A stretch of DNA of 12,007 nt from Candidatus Bathyarchaeota archaeon (GTDB lineage Archaea > Thermoproteota > Bathyarchaeia > Bathyarchaeales > Bathyarchaeaceae). The position numbers and the translations under genes were made by a program. How positions within the stretch are numbered: position 1 is the first letter of the stretch; each line of letters starts with the position of its first letter. The DNA is taken from NCBI GenBank assembly GCA_020348365.1, contig CP070749.1, forward strand, positions 1-12,007, written 5' to 3'. The notes under the pieces are model-generated. The model was not told where the DNA came from and did no database searches. It saw only the letters and a list, made by a program, of their open reading frames with translations. Of this stretch, positions 1 through 6,355 are shown piece by piece.

Positions 1-860
1 GCCTCGGCGATGTCTTTCTGCGTCTTCTTCTCATCATTCTGCAGACAAGCTATGTATAGGGCGGCTGCGGCTAGACCCATAGGGTCCTTTCCTGAGGCGG
101 CATGTCTTTTCTTGGCCTCACGGAGAATTTTGATCGCGACTCCTTGGGTTTTTCCTGAGATGCCTGTCTTCTCTGCAATCTTAGAAATGTAGGTGAGGGG
201 ATCAGCTATGGGCATGTGGATGTCAAGCTCTCTAATCAAGAGCCTGTAGCATCGAGCAACATCCTTCTTGTCCACGAGGCTGGCTTCGGATATCTCACGG
301 AGACTTCGGGGAGTCTCGGTCTGGCGGCAGGCAGCGTATAAAGAGGCAGCTGCAATCGCAGCTATGGATCTTCCACGCACCAAGCCTTTGTCAAGGGCTT
401 TGCGATATATCACAGCGGCCTTCTCTTTCACAGAGCTGGGAATATAGGCCTTGTCTGAGAGGCGGTCGAGTTCGGCCATGGCTTGAGCCAGATTTCGGTC
501 CACAGATGAATGAACTCGTGATCTTATCTGCCACTTTCTCAGCCGCCACATTTGAAGCCGCGTAGTTAGAGGGAGTTTACGCCCGAAGGCATCGCGGTCA
601 ACCCGACCTATCGCCGTGGACAATCCCTTATCATGCACAGAATAGGAGGTTGGGATTCCTACACGACTTCTAGACGCCTTCTCCTCCTGAGTGAAAGCCC
701 GCCACTCCGGCCCCTTATCCATCATCTGTTCACGGACGACCAAACCGCAATTTCCACAGACAGTCTCACCCGTGTCGTAATCGTGAACGAGATTTAGACT
801 CCCACATTCAGGACAGCTGTCCTTTGACGTCTGTCTCTGTCGCACCTCTCTTCTTTCCAT
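1..860 (-). CDS. tfb: Transcription initiation factor IIB (TFB), C-terminus cut off by window edge
   Basis: Archaeal TFB bridges TBP bound at the TATA box and RNA polymerase, and helps set the start site. Reading back from an ATG at 860, 286 codons remain open to the window edge with no stop. The family is usually about 300 residues, so only the last few codons of the second cyclin repeat are missing. An N-terminal zinc ribbon is visible: C16-P-E-C19, then C35-G-N-C38. The B-reader/B-linker segment follows with EWRAF near 52-56 and VHDKGLST at 75-82. Two cyclin-like repeats come next, roughly 115-205 and 210-286, containing the paired AAASLYAACR and AAAALYIACL motifs. A purine-rich GGGGGAG lies 2 bases before the ATG. 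Whether this is the general TFB or one of several paralogues cannot be told here. Confidence 0.95.
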   Translation of the reverse strand, partial: MERREVRQRQTSKDSCPECGSLNLVHDYDTGETVCGNCGLVVREQMMDKGPEWRAFTQEEKASRSRVGIPTSYSVHDKGLSTAIGRVDRDAFGRKLPLTTRLQMWRLRKWQIRSRVHSSVDRNLAQAMAELDRLSDKAYIPSSVKEKAAVIYRKALDKGLVRGRSIAAIAAASLYAACRQTETPRSLREISEASLVDKKDVARCYRLLIRELDIHMPIADPLTYISKIAEKTGISGKTQGVAIKILREAKKRHAASGKDPMGLAAAALYIACLQNDEKKTQKDIAE

Positions 861-972
861 AACTCCCCCTCGATGGAGTATGAGACCGCAAAACCGTCAC
901 AACCACTGGTTCTTCATCTACAGAATCAGAAACTGTCCATCTGGCCACGGTATTTAACACAGAGGAAATGTT

Positions 973-987
973 TTAATATATAAATCT
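973..987 (-). promoter_or_regulatory. TATA-box promoter of the TFB gene
   Basis: On the minus strand this reads as an A/T-rich core TTTATATATT, a good archaeal TATA box. A start about 25 bases downstream, near 955, would give a leader of about 95 bases before the TFB ATG. No other gene on this strand lies between them. The position of the transcript start is inferred. Confidence 0.55.
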
Positions 988-1078
988 TACTATTTTATCG
1001 GATGGATTTTGCATCAATTAGACGTTGTTCAAGCCATTAATCCTCTGCGTTCCTATGCATCTATGACTCGGCAGAAAG

Positions 1079-1095
1079 TGATAAAAAATTTATTG
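1079..1095 (+). promoter_or_regulatory. Box A (TATA) promoter of tRNA-Gln
   Basis: The stretch GATAAAAAATTTATTG lies 30-45 bases before the mature tRNA 5' end. With normal archaeal spacing, transcription would begin around 1111-1116. That is exactly where the duplicated acceptor sequence in the leader begins. Inferred from spacing and composition only. Confidence 0.5.
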
Positions 1096-1112
1096 AAGGA
1101 CAACTCTTCCCT

Positions 1113-1123
1113 TGGTAGCCCGG
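1113..1123 (+). repeat. Leader copy complementary to the tRNA 3' end (11 bases)
   Basis: TGGTAGCCCGG at 1113-1123 is the exact reverse complement of 1253-1263, the tRNA acceptor 3' strand plus discriminator plus CCA. It also repeats directly the true 5' acceptor strand AGCCCGG at 1127-1133, ten bases downstream. If transcribed, the leader could pair with the whole 3' end, CCA included, in competition with the mature 5' strand. Confidence 0.8.
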
Positions 1124-1136
1124 AAAAGCCCGGTGG

Positions 1137-1164
1137 AGGTTTGGATGATATCCTTTCCGCCGAG
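1137..1164 (+). other. Non-canonical tRNA intron 1 (between positions 10 and 11)
   Basis: This 28-base insertion separates AGCCCGGTGG from TGTAGCGG. A bulge-helix-bulge can be drawn. CGGT (1131-1134) pairs with GCCG (1159-1162) as the 4-pair central helix, one pair being G-U. The 5' bulge is GGA (1135-1137) and the 3' bulge is AGT (1163-1165). Cutting after the second base of each bulge gives exactly the expected mature D-arm sequence. The inner helix is weak and could shift, because GG at 1135-1136 may also pair with CC at 1157-1158. Confidence 0.75.
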
Positions 1165-1192
1165 TGTAGCGGTTAAGCATAGCGGGCTCTGG

Positions 1193-1225
1193 AAGAGGAA
1201 AACTATTGTTCCCGCCTCTTGAGAA
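1193..1225 (+). other. Canonical tRNA intron 2 (position 37/38)
   Basis: This 33-base intron sits after G37. The anticodon stem GCGGG/CCCGT is the outer helix. CTC (1187-1189) pairs with GAG (1221-1223) as a central helix whose fourth pair would be a T-T mismatch. The bulges are GGA (1191-1193) and AAA (1224-1226). AGAGG (1194-1198) pairs with CCTCT (1215-1219) as the intron helix. Cutting after the second base of each bulge restores a 7-base anticodon loop. Confidence 0.82.
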
Positions 1226-1346
1226 ACCCGTAGACGGGAGTTCGAATCTCCCCCGGGCTACCACCCACCAGACCAACAATCGAAGGTTCTTCAATCGGAA
1301 ATGCACGCTTTTCCCATTCTCATCTACAGGAGACTTCTGCATGTTC

Positions 1347-2279
1347 CTAATGATAACCTAATGCTAGAAGCCATATATTCAAACATAATCCAGCTCCAAG
1401 TGACGAAATCAAAATCAGAGAGGCAACAGTCTCCCTGTAGAAGTCATAGCGTTCACTGAGAACTATCATCGAAATGGCAACCGGCATACCGTGCATAAGC
1501 ACCAACGTGGATCGTTCTACATTGGGCAAACTAAGCGCAATAGTGATGAAAAACGCTACAGCAGGTAGGAACGCCATTCTCAGCAGGCTCAATTTAAAAG
1601 CCTCAAAAATGTTCGTGTATCTTCTCCCGTAGAGAAAGACCCCTAACATAAAGATGGCCACAGTAGAGGTTGTGCCTCCCAACATATGCAGGGGTGTCGA
1701 AATGACAAAGGGAAGTTCCACTCCAATTAGAGATAGCAAGATGCCAGAAAGAATTGACAAGATGAGGGGATTCCGTGAAAGCCTCTTTAAAACACGTTTC
1801 AGGCCTTTCCATACCGAGGACTTTTCAAGCCGGTAGAGCTCAAGGACTGTGATGGATATGGTAACGCTTATGGGCGAAATAGAAGCTGCTGATAATGTAG
1901 CCAGATGCTCCCCTTGAGTGGGAAAGGCGAACATAATGAAGGGGATGCCAAAGAAAGCCAAGCTGCCGAAGATAGTGCTCAGAATCAAGAGGTAGAGGGT
2001 CTTCTTTGAGAATTTTAACACAAGGTGGAGAGCAATGAAAATCGTCAATGCCACGAAGATGGGGATACTTCCCGCAAATGCAAATCTGAGGGTCTCTCCG
2101 GTGAAATTCGCTTCCGCCATATTGACAAAGAATAGGGCGGGTAGGGCAAAATAATATACATAGGCGCTGAGTACCCGTTGGTCGCCAGATCTAAGAATTC
2201 CTCTTCTTCGGGCAATGAGACCCGCTCCGATTAGAAGGAGAATAGGAACTAATGTTCGTATGAGAATGCTATCGTTCAA
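1347..2279 (-). CDS. AEC-family (auxin efflux carrier-like) transporter
   Basis: A 310-residue integral membrane protein. Members of this family move organic anions such as malate, or other small metabolites, across the cytoplasmic membrane. The substrate cannot be read from the sequence. Ten hydrophobic segments are visible at about 5-23, 35-54, 65-88, 94-117, 128-148, 171-190, 196-217, 231-251, 257-275 and 284-307. They are split five and five by a basic loop (150-170), the usual AEC plan. Family-like motifs are YVYYFALPALFF in segment 2 and GMPVAISMIVLSERY in segment 9. The start is TTG at 2279, with AGAAGAAGG only 2 bases upstream. No better in-frame start lies nearby. It is divergent from the dehydrogenase gene, with no obvious functional partner. 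Confidence 0.85.
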   Translation of the reverse strand: MNDSILIRTLVPILLLIGAGLIARRRGILRSGDQRVLSAYVYYFALPALFFVNMAEANFTGETLRFAFAGSIPIFVALTIFIALHLVLKFSKKTLYLLILSTIFGSLAFFGIPFIMFAFPTQGEHLATLSAASISPISVTISITVLELYRLEKSSVWKGLKRVLKRLSRNPLILSILSGILLSLIGVELPFVISTPLHMLGGTTSTVAIFMLGVFLYGRRYTNIFEAFKLSLLRMAFLPAVAFFITIALSLPNVERSTLVLMHGMPVAISMIVLSERYDFYRETVASLILISSLGAGLCLNIWLLALGYH

Positions 2280-2356
2280 TGCCTTCTTCTCTGTTATGAT
2301 GCGTACGCTTCTACTGTTGTGCTTCTTCCTTTTTATCTTGTGCTAGCACGCATGAA

Positions 2357-2370
2357 GGTTTTTTATGGGT
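2357..2370 (+). promoter_or_regulatory. Probable TATA box of the dehydrogenase gene
   Basis: A GGTTTTTTATGG stretch lies about 25 bases before 2388. A transcript starting there would contain the GGAGGT ribosome site at 2392-2397, but hardly any of the upstream TTG alternative. This supports the downstream GTG start. Confidence 0.4.
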
Positions 2371-2391
2371 TTCTCTATCATTATGAGTCTT

Positions 2392-2397
2392 GGAGGT
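2392..2397 (+). promoter_or_regulatory. Ribosome binding site GGAGGT that decides the GDH start
   Basis: GGAGGT lies 10 bases before GTG 2408. It overlaps the earlier in-frame TTG at 2390, which has no ribosome site of its own. The GTG is therefore preferred, shortening the product by 6 residues. Confidence 0.65.
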
Positions 2398-2407
2398 AAT
2401 CAGTAGG

Positions 2408-3556
2408 GTGGTTGATGTCGAAGTGTTTGCTGATGATTGGGGACCTGAGAAGGTTCTACAGGTCTATGATTCTCACAGCGGAATGCGTGGGATCCTAGTA
2501 ATAGACAACACCGCTTTAGGCCCAGGCAAGGGTGGAATAAGAATGACTCCCACGGTAAGCGTTGAAGAAGTCTTCAGACTCGCAAGAACCATGACTTGGA
2601 AATGCGCCGTGGCAGAACTCCCCTTCGGAGGAGCAAAATCAGGTGTAGTAGCAAATCCAAAGAGAATCTCGAAAGAGGAAAGACTGAATCTGATTAGAGC
2701 ATTTGCCGTGGCGTTGAAGCCCCTATCTCCAATCCAATACATCGCAGCTCCAGACATCAACACTGGAGAAGAAGAAATGGCAGCTTATGCTTTGGCAAAT
2801 GGCTCTCTGAAATCTTGCACAGGAAAGCCAGCTCACATGTGTGTTAGACCCGGCGAGAAATGTGGGATTCCTCACGAGTATGGATCAACTGGATATGGCG
2901 TGTATCACGCAATAAGGGTGGCAGCAGAACACATCTCCCTCAACATACGAGAAGCGCAGATAGCTATCGATGGCTTTGGCAACGTTGGCTCGTTCTTGGC
3001 GAAGTATATCAAGGGGTCTGGAGCAAATGTTGTGGCAGTGAGTGACAGCAAGGGATGCATATACAATCCAGATGGACTAGACTACGAAAAACTGAAGAAA
3101 GTCAAGGAAAAGACTGGATCCGTAATAAACTATGAACCTGGTCAAGTATTAGGCTACGAAGACCTCTTCGAGTTACCCGTCGACATACTTGTTCCAGCGT
3201 CCATTCCAGATGTGATTAATGAGAGAAACGTGAATAAGATCAATGTGAAGCTTGTCGTGGAAGCCGCCAATATACCCGCAACACGAGAAAGCGAAGAGAA
3301 GTTACATGAGAGAGGAGTGTTAGTTGTCCCAGACATTATCGCGAATGCTGGCGGCGTAGTATCCTCTTACGCTGAATACAGGGGCGAGAATCCACAAAGA
3401 ATGCTTGAGATGGTTGAAGGAAAAATCGTCAGAAATGCAAGATTAGTTATGAAGAAGGCTGAAGAAGAAGGATGTACTCCTCGGGACGCTGCACTGAAGA
3501 TTGCCCAAGGCAGGGTTCAGGAAGCAAGGGAGAAGACAAAAACGCTGAGACCCTAA
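2408..3556 (+). CDS. gdhA: Glutamate dehydrogenase-family (Glu/Leu/Phe/Val) enzyme
   Basis: This family interconverts an amino acid with its 2-oxo acid and ammonia, using NAD(P). The product is 382 residues from GTG 2408, shorter than typical hexameric archaeal GDH at about 415-420. The N-terminal catalytic domain has GPGKGGIR (K41), TWKCA (K65), PFGGAKSG (K77) and APDINTGE (D116). The spacing of the three lysines (24 and 12) matches the substrate-binding and catalytic lysines of known GDHs. The coenzyme fold carries GFGNVG at 189-194. The VEAANIP and IIANAGGVVSSYAEY motifs follow. Leucine dehydrogenases usually lack the first lysine, so K41 favours glutamate. The segment around 135-162, with three cysteines (C137, C145, C152) and then HEYGSTGYG, differs from textbook GDH, so the substrate is not certain. 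Symbol given by family. Confidence 0.85.
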   Translation: MVDVEVFADDWGPEKVLQVYDSHSGMRGILVIDNTALGPGKGGIRMTPTVSVEEVFRLARTMTWKCAVAELPFGGAKSGVVANPKRISKEERLNLIRAFAVALKPLSPIQYIAAPDINTGEEEMAAYALANGSLKSCTGKPAHMCVRPGEKCGIPHEYGSTGYGVYHAIRVAAEHISLNIREAQIAIDGFGNVGSFLAKYIKGSGANVVAVSDSKGCIYNPDGLDYEKLKKVKEKTGSVINYEPGQVLGYEDLFELPVDILVPASIPDVINERNVNKINVKLVVEAANIPATRESEEKLHERGVLVVPDIIANAGGVVSSYAEYRGENPQRMLEMVEGKIVRNARLVMKKAEEEGCTPRDAALKIAQGRVQEAREKTKTLRP

Positions 3557-3603
3557 ACTTGACTAATAGACGCGTGAATTTGCTCTATTCACTACAGATG
3601 TGT

Positions 3604-4083
3604 CTATCCTCCCGGGGCGCCGTGGAAAGGGACATTCCTCCAGAGAACGTCCCACCAGTCCTCCTCAGTTATGGTCTCTCCACGTACGAGAATTTCCAAT
3701 ACTCTCTTTAGGAGTTGATGATGTCTCTTTTCGTCCTCCAATATTGCTTCTAGGAGAAGCTTGACCTTATCGTCTTCGATGGTGGGTATTGTCTTGCTGA
3801 TCTTCTTGATGAGTTCCAACTCTACGCGTATATGCTCTTCTACGAGTTCTCTTTGCTTGTCGAGGTGTTCTTGTGCAAGCGCTGGAGAGACCTCCTCTAG
3901 CAGCCTGATTGCAGAGCTGTAGATTTCTGCATGCTTCACAGAATCAAGGGATATGCCTTTCAAGACCCCCTTCACGGCTGGATTCCCAATATCACCTAGG
4001 GAGATGTTCAACGAATCCACAATTTTATTTTCGACCTTAATCTGCTCCTTGAGAAAATTCAGCAATTCATCTTTTGAACTCAT
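3604..4083 (-). CDS. Ferritin-like domain protein
   Basis: A 159-residue, highly charged, mostly helical protein. Four helices can be traced at about 4-28, 36-66, 70-99 and 103-133. Candidate diiron ligands are E18, H51, E83 and the E118-K-R-H121 pair. The usual first ExxH is not complete, because the residue three before H51 is Ser48, although Asp47 lies next to it. Metal binding is therefore uncertain. The tail is unusual: EDWWDVLWRN then HGAPGG, ending the protein. The start is ATG 4083: a TATA-like box 30-40 bases upstream leaves a very short leader, and the longer in-frame reading from 4290 begins upstream of that promoter and does not look like protein. The gene converges with the dehydrogenase (47 bases apart). 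A role in iron or peroxide handling is inferred from the fold only. Confidence 0.7.
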   Translation of the reverse strand: MSSKDELLNFLKEQIKVENKIVDSLNISLGDIGNPAVKGVLKGISLDSVKHAEIYSSAIRLLEEVSPALAQEHLDKQRELVEEHIRVELELIKKISKTIPTIEDDKVKLLLEAILEDEKRHHQLLKRVLEILVRGETITEEDWWDVLWRNVPFHGAPGG

Positions 4084-4110
4084 GAGATGCGCCTTCTTCC
4101 TTGGAAAAAT

Positions 4111-4126
4111 ACCAAATTTAAAGCAT
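4111..4126 (-). promoter_or_regulatory. TATA box of the ferritin-like gene
   Basis: The minus strand reads ATGCTTTAAATTTG, centred near 4119. A start about 25 bases downstream (near 4094) would leave only about 10 bases before ATG 4083. This is why the short form of the protein is preferred. Confidence 0.5.
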
Positions 4127-4272
4127 AAGTCTTTCGTCTGTTCAGCGCGTTGTTGCGTCTGATGATCCGAGAGATGAGTTATGACATACGTCATATTTAT
4201 GCCTTCCGCGTATACCGTGGAAAAGGCTACATAAGACTTCGATAAGGTGAAGAGCTTTACAGAACAGGTTCT

Positions 4273-4329
4273 GGGTATGCGTAGGGACAAAGAGAGAAAG
4301 GAGAAAAACCTACGTCACCTACGCATCCC
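4273..4329. repeat. Long inverted repeat, possible stem-loop
   Basis: GGGTATGCGTAGG (4273-4285) and CCTACGCATCCCC (4318-4330) are inverted copies with one mismatch (T opposite C). This could form 12 pairs around a purine-rich 32-base loop. A second CCTACG at 4309-4314 could pair instead with the inner CGTAGG. It is not followed by a T run on either strand, so a simple terminator is unlikely. Confidence 0.6.
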
Positions 4330-4589
4330 CTTCATCTAAGTGAAAAGTACCCCGAGGCCATTTAAACCTACCTTTGACTTCTACGCCCAGATGCTCCATC
4401 TACGAAATCTAACGATTCTTAACACTCTAGCTTCATCATCTCTCCTATGCAAGTAGATTATGGAAAAACCTATGGTTTCTCTTTGAAGAGTCTCAATCTT
4501 TCCTTACTGATAACACAAAAATAGCCCCTCCCTCTATGATGTTAACGACTCCTATCTGCTCCCAAATAAGAAGAGGCGAAGTGTAACAT

Positions 4590-5522
4590 TTGAGCGATGA
4601 AAACACGTATGATGTGATCATAATCGGTTCGGGTCCTGCTGGGCTTACAGCAGCCATATACACCAGCAGGTCAAGATTGAAAACGCTGATGATTGCTGGG
4701 AGCCTCTGGGGTGGACAACTTATGCTCACGACGGAGGTCGAGAATTTTCCCGGGTTCCCAGAAGGTATCCAAGGACCTGATCTAATGAACAAGATGCAAA
4801 GACAGGCTGAGCGGCTCGGCACCGAAATCCTGTTCAAAGAAGCCACCGACATAGATCTATTCTCTAACCCCTTCAAAGTGAAGGTACAAGACCGCTTGTT
4901 TGAGGGGCAGTCAATAATAATCGCGACAGGGGCCTCCGCAAGATGGTTAGGTCTGGAGTCAGAGACAAGGCTTCGGGGAAGAGGAGTCTCAACCTGCGCA
5001 ACTTGTGACGCCGCCTTCTTCAAAGATAAGAAGACCGTGGTTGTAGGCGGTGGGGACACAGCTATAGAGGAGGCATTAGTTCTCACAAAATTCGTTCAGA
5101 AGGTCATGGTAATACATAGGCGCGACAAGTTGAGGGCTACCAAGGCTCTTCAGGCGAGAGCGTTTGAGAACGACAAGATCCGCTTTCTTTGGGATACCGT
5201 GGTTCAGGAGATCCTGGGAAAGGAAAGGGTTGAAGGAGTACATGTGAAGAATGTGAAATCTGGCGAAGAGTCCAGGCTGTCCACCGACGCCGTCTTCATC
5301 GCCATTGGCCACAAACCGAACACTGACCTTTTCAAAGGGAAGATCGCCCTAGATGATAAAGGCTATATCATAGTGCATAACGAGACAAGAACAAGCGTCG
5401 AAGGAGTCTTTGCCGCCGGAGATGCGGTGGACTATCACTATCGCCAAGCCATCACGGCCGCAGGAGCTGGTTGCAAAGCAGCCCTGGATGTAGAGAAGTA
5501 CCTTGAAAGTCAAGAGTCATAG
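4590..5522 (+). CDS. trxB: Thioredoxin reductase (FAD/NADPH disulfide reductase)
   Basis: This low-molecular-weight flavoenzyme passes electrons from NAD(P)H through FAD and a CxxC disulfide to thioredoxin-like proteins in the cytoplasm. It is 310 residues, the normal family size. Visible motifs are the FAD site GSGPAG (13-18), redox site CATCD (136-140), NADPH-fold GGGDTA (153-158) and HRRDK (176-180), which suits the NADPH phosphate. The C-terminal FAD motif GVFAAGDA (272-279) and RQAITAAGAG complete it. All catalytic residues are present. The start is TTG 4590, with GAGG about 13 bases upstream. No later ATG leaves the FAD motif intact. No thioredoxin gene is adjacent, so its partner is encoded elsewhere. 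Confidence 0.95.
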   Translation: MSDENTYDVIIIGSGPAGLTAAIYTSRSRLKTLMIAGSLWGGQLMLTTEVENFPGFPEGIQGPDLMNKMQRQAERLGTEILFKEATDIDLFSNPFKVKVQDRLFEGQSIIIATGASARWLGLESETRLRGRGVSTCATCDAAFFKDKKTVVVGGGDTAIEEALVLTKFVQKVMVIHRRDKLRATKALQARAFENDKIRFLWDTVVQEILGKERVEGVHVKNVKSGEESRLSTDAVFIAIGHKPNTDLFKGKIALDDKGYIIVHNETRTSVEGVFAAGDAVDYHYRQAITAAGAGCKAALDVEKYLESQES

Positions 5523-5706
5523 TTCACGCAAAACTTCCATTCGGGAAAGATCATACCGAGAGACCATATGAGGCTAATCCCAAGAATAGACACAACAAAC
5601 TGAATAGCAGACTTCTTCAAGCTCTTCTCTTTGCATGCATGCACGAAAACCAGATAACCAGTTAACTCCCCATTCTGGATTTCCACACAAACGCATTCTT
5701 CAGCAA

Positions 5707-5718
5707 CCTTTATTGATT
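5707..5718 (+). promoter_or_regulatory. TATA box of the iron-sulfur flavoprotein gene
   Basis: CCTTTATTGATT is centred about 36 bases before ATG 5748. The inferred start near 5738 leaves a leader of about 10 bases, and no ribosome site is visible, so translation is probably leaderless-like. Confidence 0.45.
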
Positions 5719-5747
5719 CTAGCAACTTAGAATTTTCATGAACTGAT

Positions 5748-6344
5748 ATGATAATCGGCGTGTGTGGGAGCCCAAGAAGAAAAGCAACTGAACACGTCTT
5801 GAGAGCGGCTTTGGACATGCTGGCAAAACAGGGGTTTGAGACAGAATTCTTCACCGTTAGAGGCAAAGAGATCGGGTTCTGCCGGCACTGCGATTATTGC
5901 CTGAGGAATAAAACGTGCGCAGTTGATGATGACATGCACCAACTCTACCCTTTGCTCAAGGATGCCAGAGGGATAATAATTGCCACACCCGTATACAACA
6001 GTGGGATCAGCGCGCAAACAAAGGCGGTTATGGACAGATGCAGGGCTCTGGTCGCGGCAGATCGCAACTGTTTCAGATACAAAGTTGGCATGGGTATCGC
6101 AGTCGGAGGCGACAGAGTCGGCGGACAGGAACTAGCGATACAGCAGATCTTGACTTTCTACATCCTAAACGGTGTCATACCTGTTAGTGGCGGCGCCTTC
6201 GGAGCAAATCTAGGGGCGACGTTCTGGTCAAAGGATACTTTGGAAGGCGTAAAAGAAGATGAAGAAGGATTTCGAAGTCTGAGGAAGACCATTAAGAAGT
6301 TCACTCAATCTCTTGAGGAATTAGAAACCAACAGGCGAAAATAA
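5748..6344 (+). CDS. Iron-sulfur flavoprotein (Isf-type, NADPH-dependent FMN reductase fold)
   Basis: A 198-residue flavodoxin-like protein. The N-terminus IIGVCGSPRR is the FMN phosphate-binding loop (residues 2-11). A compact cysteine cluster C45-x2-C48-x2-C51-x5-C57 matches the unusual [4Fe-4S] motif of Isf proteins described from methanogenic archaea. Those take electrons from ferredoxin and are linked to reduction of oxygen or peroxide. ATPVYNSGISAQTKAVMDR (79-97) is the family's second FMN-contact segment. The AfpA gene follows after 11 bases, which suggests an operon. The four-cysteine spacing favours Isf over a plain NAD(P)H:quinone or FMN reductase. The physiological acceptor is not shown by the sequence. 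Confidence 0.85.
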   Translation: MIIGVCGSPRRKATEHVLRAALDMLAKQGFETEFFTVRGKEIGFCRHCDYCLRNKTCAVDDDMHQLYPLLKDARGIIIATPVYNSGISAQTKAVMDRCRALVAADRNCFRYKVGMGIAVGGDRVGGQELAIQQILTFYILNGVIPVSGGAFGANLGATFWSKDTLEGVKEDEEGFRSLRKTIKKFTQSLEELETNRRK

Positions 6345-6355
6345 GGGTGCGCGCG

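Larger units (their letters stand above)
1127..1263 (+). tRNA. tRNA-Gln (anticodon CTG) with two introns and encoded CCA
   Basis: Removing two introns leaves a 73-base cloverleaf. The acceptor strand AGCCCGG (1127-1133) pairs fully with CCGGGCT (1253-1259). T8 and G9 follow, then D stem GTGT/GCAT around loop AGCGGTTAA. The anticodon stem is GCGGG (1182-1186) with CCCGT (1227-1231), and the loop is CTCTGGA with anticodon CTG at 1189-1191. The variable loop is AGAC. The T stem GGGAG/CTCCC closes loop TTCGAAT (1241-1247). The discriminator is A1260 and CCA is encoded at 1261-1263. An initial A opposite U72 and A73 fit archaeal tRNA-Gln. Introns lie at 1137-1164, interrupting the start of the D stem, and at 1193-1225, at the usual place next to the anticodon. 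The identity rests on the anticodon and the overall fold. Confidence 0.88.
4084..4589. other. 506-base region without a convincing gene
   Basis: This lies between the divergent ferritin-like gene (minus) and thioredoxin reductase (plus). It holds the ferritin-like gene's TATA box (4111-4126) and a long inverted repeat (4273-4330). A further TTTAAA-type TATA candidate sits near 4359-4367, far from the TrxR start. Open frames here are short, compositionally poor or overlap the neighbours. No tRNA or known riboswitch was recognised. Confidence 0.6.

Noticed and set aside
1113..1263. Integration (att) site at the tRNA
   Set aside because: An att site would be a direct repeat of the tRNA 3' part downstream. 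The extra copy here is upstream and inverted relative to the 3' end, and no integrase or phage gene is in the window.
1061..1342. Minus-strand open frame of 93 residues over the tRNA
   Set aside because: It lies across the tRNA-Gln gene on the opposite strand and contains translations of tRNA arms, so it is not a protein gene.
4380..4445. Possible C/D box guide RNA on the minus strand (ATGATGA near 4430)
   Set aside because: A C-like box is present, but no CTGA D or D' box lies at the right distance.
4493..5086. Minus-strand open frame of 197 residues opposite thioredoxin reductase
   Set aside because: It is antisense to a complete TrxR with all catalytic motifs. No independent protein character is visible.
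5510..5866. Minus-strand open frame of 118 residues over the gap between thioredoxin reductase and the Isf gene, with one hydrophobic stretch
   Set aside because: Its first 40 residues are a shadow of the Isf gene and its end overlaps trxB. Within the gap (5523-5747) the only starts are TTG or GTG without a ribosome site. The Isf promoter lies on the other strand in the same place. A small membrane protein cannot be fully excluded.
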